A stretch of DNA of 64,000 nucleotides from Marchantia polymorpha subsp. ruderalis (GCA_037833965.1 AP031352.1:30444501-30508500); one strand, 5' to 3'; positions 1 through 12,870 are shown, counted from the first letter of the stretch. A program made the numbers and translations. Notes: generated by a model from the sequence alone, not told the origin.

Positions 1-1126
1 AAGAAGAATAAATGTATTCATCTTCATGATACAACACTCTAAAATTTTCATTGCTATACTCTACTTGTATGATTACAATTGACATATGTTTTTCTTTCAA
101 AACAAGATATTGATTTAATCTTCATTCTTTTGAATTTTTTTTATATTTACCTCTGTTGTGTCAATAAGATTTGAATCTAGTTGAATTAATTATTCAATAC
201 TGAAGTTTCAACCTCATTTTCTTCAGCTTATATTCTTTTTACTTTTTCACTATCTCAAACTTAAGTTTTACTTTCCATGACTTGCTACTTTGTATCACTC
301 TCTATAAGTTTTTTCATTTGTTTCATTTCATTCATGAAAGCATATAAGATCTTACTATGTCAATTGATATTTTCATGTTTACTTCACTTGTTGCAATACA
401 AAATAAGTATGATGATTATTGTACCTTTAAACAAAAGAATCACAAAAGATAGAAATGATCTTATAAAAATTTTATAATAATTTTCACCATGACTTTCTAA
501 AAAAACATCTTTCAACTTTGTCATCTATCAATATATTGTAGTAATCATTACATATATGTTTATTCAAACTTTGACGTATGATTCATGATTCAAATTTATC
601 AAACATTTCACGTAGTACATAAAAAATATAAAACCAAGTATTTCTATAACTAACAATTGAAAGTATCAATGACAATCTTGACTTCATCATTGTTATCATA
701 GGATTTGCATCTAAATATGTTACAAACAAAGATGAATATTGAACAAGTTAGAGATTAGCCATTTTCGTATTGGATTTCTTCCAAACAGTTATATATCTAC
801 AAAACCACACGCTTAACTTTTTTCTACTCTCTACGTAAGGATCAATGATCTCTGCCAACTCATGTATACATTCAAGAACTAGATGTTATCATCATATATT
901 TGCTTATACATGAAGCAATATTCATATTCAAGAAAAAAGCTAGGAACTCTAATACCATTGTAACATTAAAAAATAAAATATGATTCAACTTGAAGAGGAA
1001 ATTTTTTTTGAAGATAAAATTCTTAAATTGAATCTCATTGTTTTTATGTAGATTTCAACAACAAGTACAAGAAGATAAAAACTCACTTTCGCACTCAAGT
1101 GGATTGATGATATGGTAGATGACTCT

Positions 1127-1257
1127 AACAAGCACACAGATGAATGATGTGTTGTTGTCAACTAACACATTTAATCTGTACCTAACAAACACACGGATTA
1201 ATGACATGTCGCTTTCAACTAACACACAAAATCTCTACCTATCAAGCACACAGATTG
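1127..1257. repeat. 57-bp tandem repeat, about 2.3 copies
   Basis: Two full adjacent units, 1127-1183 and 1184-1240, are each exactly 57 bp, begin AACAARCACAC and end ACCT. A third partial unit follows at 1241-1257 (ATCAAGCACACAGATT). The full units differ at roughly a quarter of positions, so the array is not recent. Confidence 0.85.
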
Positions 1258-1412
1258 CTAAAGTGACAAGTATAAATTGTGCATTATAATGTAATTATAT
1301 TTTCATATTGAATAACCTCTACTTTAATTTTAATGAACTAAAGATTATGAAATCTACTCAAGATGATGAGAGTACGTGATAAAATTATGTTTGATGAACA
1401 TAAACAAAATCA

Positions 1413-1415
<3 letters not shown>

Positions 1416-1445
<30 letters not shown>
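1416..1445. repeat. (AT)15 microsatellite
   Basis: Thirty uninterrupted bases of alternating A and T in AT-rich intergenic DNA. Confidence 0.97.
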
Positions 1446-1447
<2 letters not shown>

Positions 1448-2203
1448 TAAAGTACAATATAAAGTGATGAAGTTTATTTGATTAAAATTTTTGGTGAGAT
1501 TTTTCATGTATGACATTCTAAGCTAGGTGTAGAGTTGGAGTCACAACCAAAAAGACATGTCTCGGGCATGCTGCACTTGCATTTTGTATGAAAGACATGC
1601 ATGTATGTATATACGTATAAATCATAAATGTAACTCTGAAATATACATTTATTTAAATTAATAGACAGTGAAATAAATGAAGAAATAAAACTGTTCAAAA
1701 CTTATCGTAATTTGATTGCTTGTGTCTAGTTGACAATGGATTTACAAAGTCTTTGACAAGTTTTTGAAATGAAATCCATCAAACAAAATTGTGTGAAATC
1801 TTATTCTATAGAAATGACAAATTTTTGGATGCAAATTTTATTCTTGAGTTCACGATGAAATTTGTTCATTCACGAACGTACACTTGCGTTTGACTACAAT
1901 TCTTTAACTTCAAGATGGGTAATGTGGTTCTAAGTATTTAGTCCAAACTGAGCTTCATTAGTGTGTAGAAATTTTAGAAAACTTTGGAGTGCAATTACGA
2001 GACGTCAATAAGCGGGTTGTTTGATATCCAGTGCTTTTACCTAAGTATGCTCCAAAAAAGTTGTACCCACTTGTGAACTGACTTATGAAATGAGTCAAAC
2101 GTAAAGATAACAATAAGACTGTGCTGATTAGAAGACTATTATTGTTGGACAACAACGTGGAGAAAGATCTAATGCCTATATCAGACCTCATAGTCTGTGG
2201 CAA

Positions 2204-2223
2204 ATGCCAAGTTTGCCAAGATT
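2204..2223. repeat. Left terminal inverted repeat of the hAT-like element
   Basis: Pairs with 5075-5094 at 18 of 20 positions. Confidence 0.75.
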
Positions 2224-2689
2224 TAATTTAATTTTGGCAATGACTATCAGACAATGCTCCAGCACCGTGAGCGCATTGTATCATTGTACGCTACAAGAGG
2301 TTGGCGTAAAGTTCAGGAGGAAACACTCAGAGAGGAGAATGCACGATGCACAATTTACAATGCACGACCATGAGACAAAATGAGACGCACAGTTGTTCAA
2401 GCATAGCTGATTTCTGCTTCCTTGTCCGAGTCATACTTCTTGGTGGCACACACTGACAGAGACCTATGCATAAACTACTCAAAAAAGAAAGAGTCTCAAT
2501 TCGTGTAACAAACGAATCTTCGAGAACATATTTGATTCAGATGCAGCTCCAAATGAAACAAGAGTTAATGACAATTTGAGCGGACGACAATCATACACAG
2601 ATATGAACAAACTCTGACTACATCTTTGTTTGGAAGTCAAAGGTTTCAAGAGACAAAAAGATGAAAGCTCCAACTAAGCGGGAATTACA

Positions 2690-4860
2690 AAGGGCAGCAA
2701 ACTACACGAACATTGTTTGAAGCGTTTGGAAGTTTGAAAAGTGACTTCAAGAGCTCCAATTGCTTCGTCTACATGATACCAACCAGCGACAGTCTGGTTA
2801 GGCTTGTGCGAGTGTCATTTTTTTCCCACTTGACCATCAAAAAATTGCTTTCAACCGTCACCGTGTTGCGAAACGCCGTCATCAATCCATCACAAAATTG
2901 GGGTAGGCCACTGAATTGCCCCTTGACAACGTCCCACGCATCGTTAAAAAATGTGTTTTTGTCATGCTGATCAAATGCCTTTGCGATATGTGGCTCGTGA
3001 TTGTATACCGCACGCAAATGTTGATGTTCTTTCTCCACGTTATCAATATGTTGTTGAGACCAATGTTTTGAGAAATGATCGCAATATGGATCCAACACAT
3101 CTTGGATGAATGCAGCAGTGCGAATCTTGAAGAGATATGCAGACATAACAGGGGTGCTTCCAACTCCCGGACGTTGTTGTTTGAATCACGTTCGGCTTTT
3201 ACCTGCGATAGATTAGCAATAATAGAATTGTCAAAGGTGGTGATTGCTTTCAAAGTTGTCTATTTTGCAGTATCAGAAAGATCATTGTACAAGTCATGAA
3301 CCCAAGATTCTTGATCTTGAATGTGCATGATGACAAAATCTTTCTAAATGAACCAATCGCTTTGTGTGATGATTATCATCAGATCAACCCCTTCCATCAC
3401 CTCATTCATGGCGAAGCAAATGTTCCGACCTGCAACAATATTAGCGACTAGTTTTAACATTTCTTGTCGCTGCAGCGAGATTACGATGTTGCGAGCCTGG
3501 ATCTTGGTGAACGTGATTGCAATCCTATCAAACAATGGTGAAATAGTAGCCGTATAACCCATCACATTTCTGACGGAGCGTGAACATGACGTTTTGCAAT
3601 GTTATGAATCATCAATCTACGATAATTCTGAAGAAGCCAGTGCAGAATGCTACCAAAAGCAATCCAACAGGTCGTGCAGCAGAATCTTGACTTGAAATTC
3701 TTGAAATCTTGAACTTCTACATTTGACTTCCATGTCTATGATCAGATTCTGCTGCACTCAAAGATGAACAAAATAGGCATAAACTACTTTGTAGAATGTC
3801 CGATAAAAAATATCTTGCGTGGCGTTCTTGACGACAATGTCCAATTGATGTGGGACGCACCAAATTCGGAGCACATGGTTGTTGCACTCTTTCTTGAGCA
3901 AGGTGACAAGTTCTTTGTCAACCGATCATTGTGTTTTTTTCATCAGAGCTAAACGAAATCAATTTGGATTGCAAATTTGGGCAAAGAGTATGAAGCATGA
4001 TTTTAATGAGTTTCATGTAGTTGACGGCCAGATGTCATTCAAAGAATGTAACCAAGACCATATGGAGGTTGTAGAGCACTCCTTCAACGCAGATTTGAAT
4101 ACGTTGATCGAGTAGAGAGACTTTCATATGTGAGCTGTCATAAGCAGCTAGTGAAAACATCCATACATGTTTTTGATTCAAAATGGGGGACATCAACTGT
4201 AAGACGACGACAAGGAGCACTCGGACAAGCTGTCCAACCATGTGATCGTTGAGACCCAGAAGCTTTGATTTCTTGCATAGGTTCCGATGTTGGGTGATAA
4301 CAATTGCAATGTGGCGTAACGACAATCCAACAAACACATGTTAATTGCAAGATTGAAACGCAATGAGTTCTTGATGATGATCAGATATGATCCGTTTTTC
4401 TGCAACTTGAACAGTTTCATGGCGTTCGTTTTTGTGATCGGTTCCGAATCGTCATCTTTCTCTTCTTCCATGGGATTGAAAACAGACTCCCAACAATATT
4501 GTCGACAATGGCCGGCTGCGATATAGCAAACATTAGGCTATCACGGTCCTTGTCAAGAAACGCGTTGATCCCTGTCGTCTCCTTCTTGTTGAAATAAGCC
4601 AATTTGTCTACACAAGAAAGAATCTAGTATTTTGTCCATTCATCCGTGTGTTGCGATTGCATATGGCTTTTGTAACATTCAAGACGAAAAGAAAACTGGA
4701 ACAATTGCACATTCTTTGTGCGCTGCCTCTTAACCGTTGGACCATCACGCTTCTCATGTCCTATGTGCACGCACGCAGATAAGACATTAACATGTTGTAA
4801 TGGTTCCCTTTGACGCACGTTGAACGTGACTGAGGCTGAATTTGATTTTATGCTTCTCTT
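2690..4860 (-). pseudogene. hAT-like transposase pseudogene (RNase H-fold family)
   Basis: Read on the minus strand, fragments of one protein appear in order but in different frames. First comes a zinc-finger-like segment near 4620-4720 (LECYKSHMQSQHTDEWTKY, then a stop). A central region follows at 4190-4600, with frame changes. Next is a segment with VKAERDSNNN near 3190. Last is a C-terminal segment at 2769-3146 with HDKNTFFNDAWDVVKGQF and NTVTVESNFLMVKWEKND. This order and these motifs match a family of hAT-related transposase-like proteins common in oomycetes and lower plants, as I remember it. At least two frameshifts and in-frame stops (one directly after LSLVGIM) make it non-functional. 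It lies wholly inside the inverted repeats at 2204 and 5094, so it is the body of that element rather than a host gene. Confidence 0.7.
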
Positions 4861-5074
4861 GAAACGGGGTCTGGCGACTTATGATGCCCAAAAATGACAG
4901 GTTGATGGTTGAAACTGAACAAATCTCCTATGCCGCCCGCACTATTATGGCCAGAAAGGTGGCCATTGAACAGCCCGCCCTCAGCTATTGTGGCTATTGA
5001 ACAGCGGAAGGCGACTTAAAGTCATAAACTCAAAAATAAAGACAACCATTTGATTTTGGCAACTTTGAATTTTT

Positions 5075-5094
5075 AATTTTGGCAAATTTGGCAT
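5075..5094. repeat. Right terminal inverted repeat of the hAT-like element
   Basis: Inverted match of 2204-2223, with two mismatches. Confidence 0.75.
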
Positions 5095-8000
5095 CTAGAA
5101 AATAGAATGTCAAATTTTTGAGCCTTATCAGTGTGAACGATATGATGCAAATGCTTTAAAAATACATGTAGGCATTTTATCTAAAACATATAATGTGTAA
5201 ACTTTTGTATATTTTAATCTATGTTTGTCAATAAACTAGAGTGTGATAAATTGTATCAAAAACTTGTGTACAAGGTTTGAATCTATTCAAAACTTAACAC
5301 AAAACGAAGATTCAAGAGGTGATGCAGGTTTAAACTTTGCCTGGATTTTCTTACCAACATGCTGAATTTTACATTGAGATTATATGATTTGAATTTTAAG
5401 GAATCAAAGAAGTGAGATCTCTTAATCTTAGAAGTGTTTACTAGTGATGTTCACAAGCCGTCCATCCTTGAAGACTTAGATAAACATATATTCTATAATT
5501 TTGTTGCTTCTATAATCAATAACCATACCTTGACTTTTTCATACTTAATGTAGATTTTTGAAACTATTGCAAAATCTACAAAAACTTAGTCCATATTAAA
5601 TCTTGTAATTGTAAGGTGCACAAGTTTTCAATTGGAAAAATGTCTTACATAGCATGTTAAATTATGAATATTATTTGATACGCATATTTTGCAATTTTCC
5701 TCATATTTTTAAATTAAAAAATAAAACATTATATTTTACAAACATGATTATTTTATTAATTTTGAATTTAAAAATGTGCTAAGTTTTCAATAACAAGTTT
5801 TAGAACAATTGCAAAAAAAAATAAAAAAATAAAATATTTTTTGAATTCATATATAGTTCCAGCACATAATACACTCATCTAACTTGGTTGTGTGATATGC
5901 CAGAAATCAACAAACTATTGTCATCCAATCCAGTTCAGTATTCGGGTAGAAAACATATTCAGAACGTTACGTGGTATCACAAGAGGTAATCCTCGTCTAG
6001 CTAACATTCGTCAAACAGTTGGCAGAAGTTCACAAAGTATCATTACATGTAGCCAGGTTTCAAAAATTGAAATATTTCGTCGGTGATAGCAGCATTAGTA
6101 TCAGTAAGCTTATTCATTCCATGTGAGGAGGAGAACTCACAGTTATCTTCAGAAGATGAAATTGTGAATGTGTATCAATAAGAATAATTTGTGAACTAGA
6201 TATAGAGTTAGGCTGTAGATGACCCTAAAAACAAAGATGCGTTCATTTTCGTCGATAGAAATTTGACACTCTGTCTGAGTAACCATCTTCCGCTCTAGCT
6301 CTCTGAAGAGTTTTGACGTAAGCCACATCCATTCAGGCCCGTTCGAGACTGCAAGCTCCATATATCAGTCCATGGAATCACATTCGAACCCAGTTGAAGA
6401 TGAGCATTGTGAGTTTATTTCTTCTCATTGTCACTGCCAAATTCTGGGCTAATATTTTCGAAGAATGCTGGAGGTTATCTTGCTGTTACCTGACAAGCGA
6501 AGTTCTCCCAGCTGCATACAAAAGGTTTGTTAGGGGTTGTAAACATCCTATCTGATTCTTCGGAGAGGACCTTGTGTGCGTTTGATGCCGCCTGGAGAGC
6601 GTTCATCCTGCCCAAATGTATGCAGGCTTCATACATTGTCGCGGGAGAAGAATTCGAACTGTGAGCATCAACGATGAGAATCTTCAGCGATAATGGCTTT
6701 TGCTTTTGATGGTAAGTATGTCAACACACATCGCGTTGTCTCAGTCTGACAGCACTAACAGTAGAGATCCCCATGAGACAATAGACAGAATAAAAACTAT
6801 CGAAACCAACCAAACATCTGGTATTAAATGTGAACAATTTCCTCTATCTGTAGAAACCTGTTTTAAGTGGATCAAAGGGCTGCTTACCTATCAATCTAAT
6901 GAGGGGAATCTACCTTCATTCAGAGAGCATTGCTTGCAGGCACTCTTTCGAAATACATAACACAAACATGTTACAGGCGCGATGTAAAACAGGGGATATT
7001 AATGGTAAGTAGTCACAGTCAGAATGTGAAATAAAATGTTTCACACAAAGAGTTTCGTCCACAAGGTGCAATTTACGAGTCTTCAGAAGAAAACAATTCT
7101 GAAAGAAAATTGACTCTTGTCTATAATGTAAGCGACGATTCTATATGAATGAACGGCAAAGAAGAGTAACTTTAGGCGTGAACACCGGTAATCAAGAAGA
7201 AAGCAGATCGAAGTTCATCGCTCGGAGGATATTCATCGTGCCAGTTCTGGTAAGAAGCACGTAGAATACATGCCTGCTCCAATTTCAAGAGTTGAGTTCA
7301 ACCCCGACTTTCAAGGTCAAATTTGAGCAAACGATGAGCCATGGACTCGTTGATCTCCTTGGCTTTTCTCCTTTGTTTCAAGGTATACACAAAATGATTT
7401 AGACCAAAAGTTCATCCTTCAAATCCTCAAAGGGGGTGCAACTTATCAATGGCCTATGCCTGGACTCGATTTGTCATGATGAGCAAAAATTTTAGTTACA
7501 GAAATTCCATCTTTGCTAACTGTCATGCACTCATTGGACTAATAAACTAAGTCATGTGACTTCAAATAGTCATTCAACAGTCATTGGGTTTAAGGACTGA
7601 ATGAAGTAGACTTTTTTATCGTCCTCTGAGCTGCTTGAAGTAGCAATATGAGATTTATTGATAATCAGGACTGGCTGCTAAACTCAGTGTGAAAATTGTA
7701 TATTCCGTAGTAGTCAGACCAGGATCTGTCCTTGCTGGTTCAAAGCAGTAATAACAAAGCAGCTGTCAAGGCATATGGCATCGACAAGATCCCAGCTGTA
7801 TACAAAGCTGTAAGCTTTACCTTCCTTTCTCGGCCATCGGCTCCCAAGGCTTTATCCCAACAAAAGCTGGATTGTGAGACCCAGGACTAGCTCCCTTCAC
7901 AAATCAGGGCGACTTTTGGCAACGTCATGCCAGATCAGATCTTCTGACTGTTCAGAGTAAAATGGGCAACTTTAAGCTTCAAATAAATTTCCCACCAAGA

Positions 8001-9561
8001 ATGAGGACCTTTCTGATCTGAGAGAGGTAGCAGAGTGACTAACTGATGTTACAGTTGCATACGAAGTGGGCACTGGTTGCATCAGATTGATTGGAATGAT
8101 ACCGATGATATCACCGACTGTACAAAAGCACAGAAATATTCCACTTTGCACATCAGGTTTTTGTTGCGATAACCACGACTTGCAGTTGGCGTCTTACTAC
8201 TCCATCCTTTTTTATCAGTAAATAAGCATCAGGCCTAAAGTCTGCCGCCGGGAAAGTGATGGAGTGTTCGTGGTTTAATGTATGCCGTCTATGCGTTATA
8301 TATTTGTCACTGGAGCATTTCACATACTCTGTCAGTCAGCTGCGCTTGAACCTTTCGATCTTCATGCACCATCTAATGTCTTGATACGCAGAGAAAACCG
8401 CAGCCTGTACAGGCTTCTCGGAGTCCAGGCACCATTTTATCGGCAGAAAACCTTTCTCTGACTTTGTTATCAACAACGATTTGTTGATTCTAGCGACACT
8501 ACTTTGCAGAGATTTGGACAATCTTCTACACGGACAAGACGAGACTTTAGGAAAAGCTTCAAATGTTACAACCAGAAATGTGAGGATATACTTGAATCTG
8601 TATCCCACATATGTACAAGCGCGCCTATAAGTCCAACATCAAGAGAAGTAAAGCAGAGAGTCAGGAGTATGTGAGATGAGGATGAGAAGCCCTATCAATT
8701 AGTTCTGTGAAGAAACAAGAAGGGAAACATGGGTATAGGCCCGATAGCATCACAACAGGAAATGTGTCGTAATGAACCTAAAATACTCCAATCATCTAAT
8801 CCAAATAGTCTACAATAGCATCTCAAGAACTATCATCTAGTTGCTCTACTATGGATTGGAGAAGCTAATGATCTCCTTCCAGCACTGTTAACTTGTCGAC
8901 TAGAATAGGCCATAGGATGAAGTCTATAGTATGTCATGTATGCTCGCTTTATCCCAAATATGAACTATTTATCTTCATTATATAAAATTCCAAGTCTAGA
9001 GTAACAAAGCTGTGAGTTCTCTGCAGATCCTCATACATGACTAATATACTTATACACTCCCCCACTTATCGTATCGACACCTACCGGATATGAAATAACA
9101 CAAATTAACCCGGGATTAGATGGGTGGACTAAGTTAGCCGAAACTTCATTGTTGTGGAGAAAATGATTGTTGCAAATCTGGGCAAAGGATGTCTTGTATG
9201 TTGGTGTATAATTTGTGTTGTGAACGAAGTGATAATGTAATCACATCACTCAATACCTCTGAATGTGGACTTATGTGCGATTGTATATCCGGGAAGATGA
9301 CAGTTGCAATGAGTGTCAAATTAGCCAAAGCGTTATGGGATCAATATATTCGGTTCGTAATAAACTAACCCAGATTGAATCATATATTTCTTTTGCGGCA
9401 CGAAGTTACCAAAGACACATGACTTGTTATCAAGCATGAAAATGATAATATATATACGAATACGAAGGAGTAAGCATGCGAGTAGCGAAGTTTACAAACA
9501 ACACTAAATGAATTCAATCAAATGACACAAATGCGTTTTGTAGTAGAGAAACACACTCCCC
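5095..9561. other. Intergenic DNA with no supported gene
   Basis: The first 800 bases are AT-rich, the rest of ordinary composition. Short open frames occur at 5892-6086 (+), 6700-6960 (+) and 8336-8608 (-). None has a recognisable domain or a splice-consistent continuation. The 8336-8608 frame has a hydrophobic start (FKYILTFLVVTFEAF) but opens with GTG rather than ATG. No known element is visible. Confidence 0.5.
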
Positions 9562-9741
9562 TCAGTGCATGGAAACGAAATGAACGAGCTTCTCAGGAAG
9601 AAGCTGCGGGCCGAGCATGAAATCCTCGTATCCTTGCGAGGAAGATTTCATGGACAGGCAGTCGGCAACGCTGGTGTCCGAATGCACGTCGTGTTCGTGC
9701 TCAGATACAGAACGCTGACGGGCTAAGAATGGGCTCCTCAT
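9562..9741 (-). CDS. Small unidentified open frame (59 aa), doubtful
   Basis: A minus-strand frame starts with ATG at 9741 and ends with TGA at 9562. It reads MRSPFLARQRSVSEHEHDV, then a Ser-rich middle, and ends LLPEKLVHFVSMH. Composition looks protein-like, with a balanced mix of acidic and hydrophobic residues, but I recognise no family. It could be the last exon of a larger gene, since an acceptor-like CAG precedes CGTTCTG in the same frame. The adjacent upstream DNA contains a perfect 17-bp hairpin. The alternative is chance. No function is assigned. Confidence 0.25.
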   Translation of the reverse strand: MRSPFLARQRSVSEHEHDVHSDTSVADCLSMKSSSQGYEDFMLGPQLLPEKLVHFVSMH

Positions 9742-9788
9742 GCGATCTGGCTTCCACCGATTTTCTCACGTCAGAAGCAAATTCTCAA

Positions 9789-9829
9789 GAACGTGGGAGA
9801 GAGTTTGCTTCGAACTCTCTCCCACGTTC
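9789..9829. repeat. Perfect inverted repeat, 17-bp arms, 7-nt loop
   Basis: The left arm (9789-9805) reads GAACGTGGGAGAGAGTT, the loop is TGCTTCG, and the right arm (9813-9829) is the exact reverse complement. Confidence 0.95.
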
Positions 9830-11148
9830 GAAGCAAACGAGCTGTCGTATGTCGAATCATCGAAAGGCACAAAAGTCACTCAAGTTTCTCAGAAACCACT
9901 GCAGATGATTATCGCGCCTAAACTTACAGCGGGCCGTGTACGGAAACGTAGGCGAGAAGATGATCGTTTCTTAGTGTCAGAATTTCTGATATCTTAACCA
10001 ATGATTCTGAGCTAGCTGTACACCTCGGGGCAGCCCCTGGTATGTTGTGTGACCAGCCAGACTCGGGACTGGGCTGCTTCCGAGCAGGAAGAGAGTGCGT
10101 GCGAGAGGACTGGTCTCCAGGCTGAAATATGTTCTTCAACATCGAAAAATGAATCTGAATCATTTGAAGATGCGCTGATTGGAGACTTTAGTAAACCTTA
10201 CGAGTGCGGGTCTTTCAAAGCAAGTGACCCCTGGAATCGCCTGACGAAGAGCTAAGAAGGAAAGCACCATTTCGAAATCACAACCACTGCGTCGAGTTTA
10301 AGATAGTAACTTGATCCGCCAGTGGCAAAGATACGTTTACATGAGGTTGAACTGCGTGTAATCGCCTCTGAGAAGGATACTGTCTGGCTGAAGTAGACTC
10401 CCTCATCTTTGAGTGATTAGCACACAAATTTACACCTTTATTTACTGGTTAGCTAGTGCTTCCGTAGAGGGCAATTGGTTTTGCAGATGCGAATGCTTAC
10501 CATTATCCGTATCAGAATTCCAACTTCCGATTAAAAACCCATATCCTGCTCGTGTTCATGTACTGCTCGAAATTAGATCTGAAAGCGGATCATGGATTGG
10601 ACCGGATTGAGGCTTTAACTCTGGTTCCAAGTAGGTGAATTGTGTGCTCCTTCTCAGTTCTTCAAGACCTGATTCCAATGTAAAGGAAGTTGCCAGAAAG
10701 ATAAGAAGATAGAGAAAATCATAGATTGAACGGAATTCAATGAGAATCATACCGTGCATCTTCCTCTTCCCTTTCATGCAATCACAACTCGACTTCGATA
10801 CACCCAACTTCGTTTAAGATGAATATCAAGGGCACTTGGCGCAAGGCAAGGCAGCTATGACCTTGAAATCTCTCAGAAGCATTGTCTTGGGGAATGAAAG
10901 TCTTTAATTGCGGTTCTTGACAGATGATTCCTATCATCATTTGGAGCCAACTCTGTTTTTGTGATCAGTTGTTTCCACTTGAGAAAATTTAGGAGACAGG
11001 TGCGCAGAAAATTCTTTAGAAGTTTATTGTCAAAATTTCTAGGAAACGCATCAATCTATCTAATTTTTAAATGGGTTTTAAAATTAGATGATGTCCAGAA
11101 CCGAAAAAGATTAAGAAAGGTCCATGTTCTAAGTGAACAGCGGTGCAA
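9830..11148. other. Intergenic DNA with weak coding-like frames
   Basis: A plus-strand frame ending at 10255 reads NESESFEDALIGDFSKP near its middle and is Ser/Glu-rich, but it has no ATG and no recognised domain. An overlapping plus frame starts with ATG at 9740 and ends at 9997. I cannot decide whether either is translated. The rest shows nothing further. Confidence 0.4.
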
Positions 11149-12870
11149 ATGAAAGGAACTGTAACTTTCGTGGTGAGCATCGCCTTCGCTGCTCAGCTGG
11201 TTGCCCGTATTCTCGCTCGGCAAGAGGCCTTTGACTTCTTCTACTTTGTACTCCAGGTAAGTGTCAGAACATAGCTATCAAGACTGACCAGTCCCTAGTT
11301 TCTATTCAACAGTTACGGAAGACATCCGTATCTGCAAATGACTTGGTTGACAGTGAACTTCGTTCCTGTCTTCGTATCATCTCTTCTAGTAGCACCAGCT
11401 TCCACCATCTTCGTAGCATAATCTGTAATTACAGACAATCCATCGTCTACAATTCAGACACTTGGTCTGCGTTCTTCTCTTGCAACTGTGCATATCCAAT
11501 CCGGGTTCTGTACAGAATTGTAATCCTAATGTACAAACATGCTACACTCACGGAAACTGGAAAATGCCACTCCCAAGCAGTAACGATGTTTTATCTTTAC
11601 TACTCCGGTGGCCCTGTCGTTGGATTGTTCTCCGTAGAGACCCATGCTGCTACCGCCGAAAGGCAAACCCTTGGGAGAGTATTTAATCCACGGATTGTGG
11701 CTCCAAAAACTACCTGGAGATATCTCGATGTTGCACTTCCAAGCAATTTGATGGCAAACTGCTAGAAGCTTCCTGCTTCTAGCTCTTGATTTCAGCCTCA
11801 AGTTCGTGATGGCTGCCTGAGGCACAAAATATGCCGAAGGCTGCATATGAACTGAGAAGGTTCAAACCATGAAACCCAAATTGGACCTGTCGTGTCCCAG
11901 AAATGGTAGTACAGCCGAAAGCCCTTCTGTCTGCGAGCATGAGTGGGAAACGTATGGCACTTGCTTAAAATGTAAGCAGCAAGTGCTTTCTTACCGGCAT
12001 TTTATACAGAACAAGGCCGAGCTTCTAGCAATTCTTCGTGACACTGGTATCGGTAAAGGTCCTCCTATCTTCACAGCTATGTTTGTCACATGCATGAGGC
12101 AGTGGAAGGTCCATGTGTAACATGTGAATAAAGCGGAATGAAACATGTCATCCACATTTCGTGCAGTGCTAAAAGGCGGTGGTCGTCCGGGATCTACGTC
12201 GAAAGTGTGAGCGTATTTGTCGAAAAAGCTCAGCTGGATGTCATTATAAAGTACAACATCTTCCAGCTGACGTGAACTGGAGAATCAGATCGTGCTGTTA
12301 TGTCAAACATAGCAAGAGAGGTTGCAACATACTCAAATTCTAATCTTGTTCTTCAACAGTCTTCTCTGACGAGTTCGGTTGGTCATGCCCAGACCTTTTA
12401 AGATTAACAGAGGTCCCTGTAAGTCATCCACAGAAAATTGAAGCTTTCTTCTCTTCCATACTTCCTCATTCATACGAGGATCTTGCTCAAGGATCGCTGG
12501 TCAGTCATTGTATGACTCACCAACTAGGATGTATTTGGAAGCACAGTAGCAGCTGTGGCGGTTTGCAGGGATTGTGCCAAGTGACACAGGCGTAGTATAT
12601 GATCGGGCACAAATCAAACACGTTCTGAACGTCGCGCTGTGGTCATCATTTGTGGAGCGCCAAGATCATGCTCCCTTCCGAACGAATGTGCCGAGGACCT
12701 CTGGCTCGAATAGGAGTTGTGATCCAGATGCAGTATATGATAACACGATACTCTCGACCATCATCATTATCAGTTATCTGGATTTGCATAGACCGTAAGT
12801 CCACATTTCCAATTCCTTGTCCAGTGGCTTCCCGGGACATATGCTTGCAAGACAATTCATTTCGCACATT
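11149..12870 (+). pseudogene. RNase T2 (S-like RNase) family pseudogene
   Basis: Pieces of a secreted T2 ribonuclease appear in order. Exon 1 (11149-11256) encodes a signal peptide followed by AFDFFYFVLQ, and ends at a good donor. Then comes WPCRWIV...DPCCY from 11609, next IHGLW near 11685 (the first catalytic motif), LSCP...EHEWETYGTC near 11885-11970 (the second), AELLAILRDTG ending at a donor at 12046, IVPSDTGVVYDRAQIKHVL from 12569, and a Cys-containing tail near 12770-12860. Several lesions are visible. The acceptor before WP reads CCGG instead of an AG. A one-base shift separates CCY from GKPLGEYLIHGLW. A stop follows HFQAI. The family's HEWxKHGTC has become HEWETYGTC, losing the catalytic Lys and His. 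A further frame change precedes the C-terminal part. The family enzymes cleave RNA in vacuole or apoplast; this copy should be inactive. Confidence 0.72.

Larger units (their letters stand above)
1..2203. other. AT-rich intergenic DNA, no gene recognised
   Basis: Strongly AT-rich sequence with only short, low-complexity open frames that resemble no family I know. It contains a 57-bp tandem repeat and an (AT)15 microsatellite, listed separately. No splice-consistent coding chain was found. Confidence 0.6.
2204..5094 (-). mobile_element. Decayed hAT-like DNA transposon with terminal inverted repeats
   Basis: A 2.9-kb segment bounded by near-identical inverted repeats. The left end (2204-2223) reads ATGCCAAGTTTGCCAAGATT; the right end (5075-5094), reverse-complemented, reads ATGCCAAATTTGCCAAAATT, matching at 18 of 20 positions. 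Both ends carry a further TTTTGGCAA-type motif just inside. Between them lies a broken minus-strand transposase-like gene. I see no clear 8-bp target-site duplication outside the ends, which fits an old insertion. Assignment to hAT rests on the C-terminal region of the internal gene; the superfamily is an inference, while the inverted repeats are directly visible. Confidence 0.7.
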
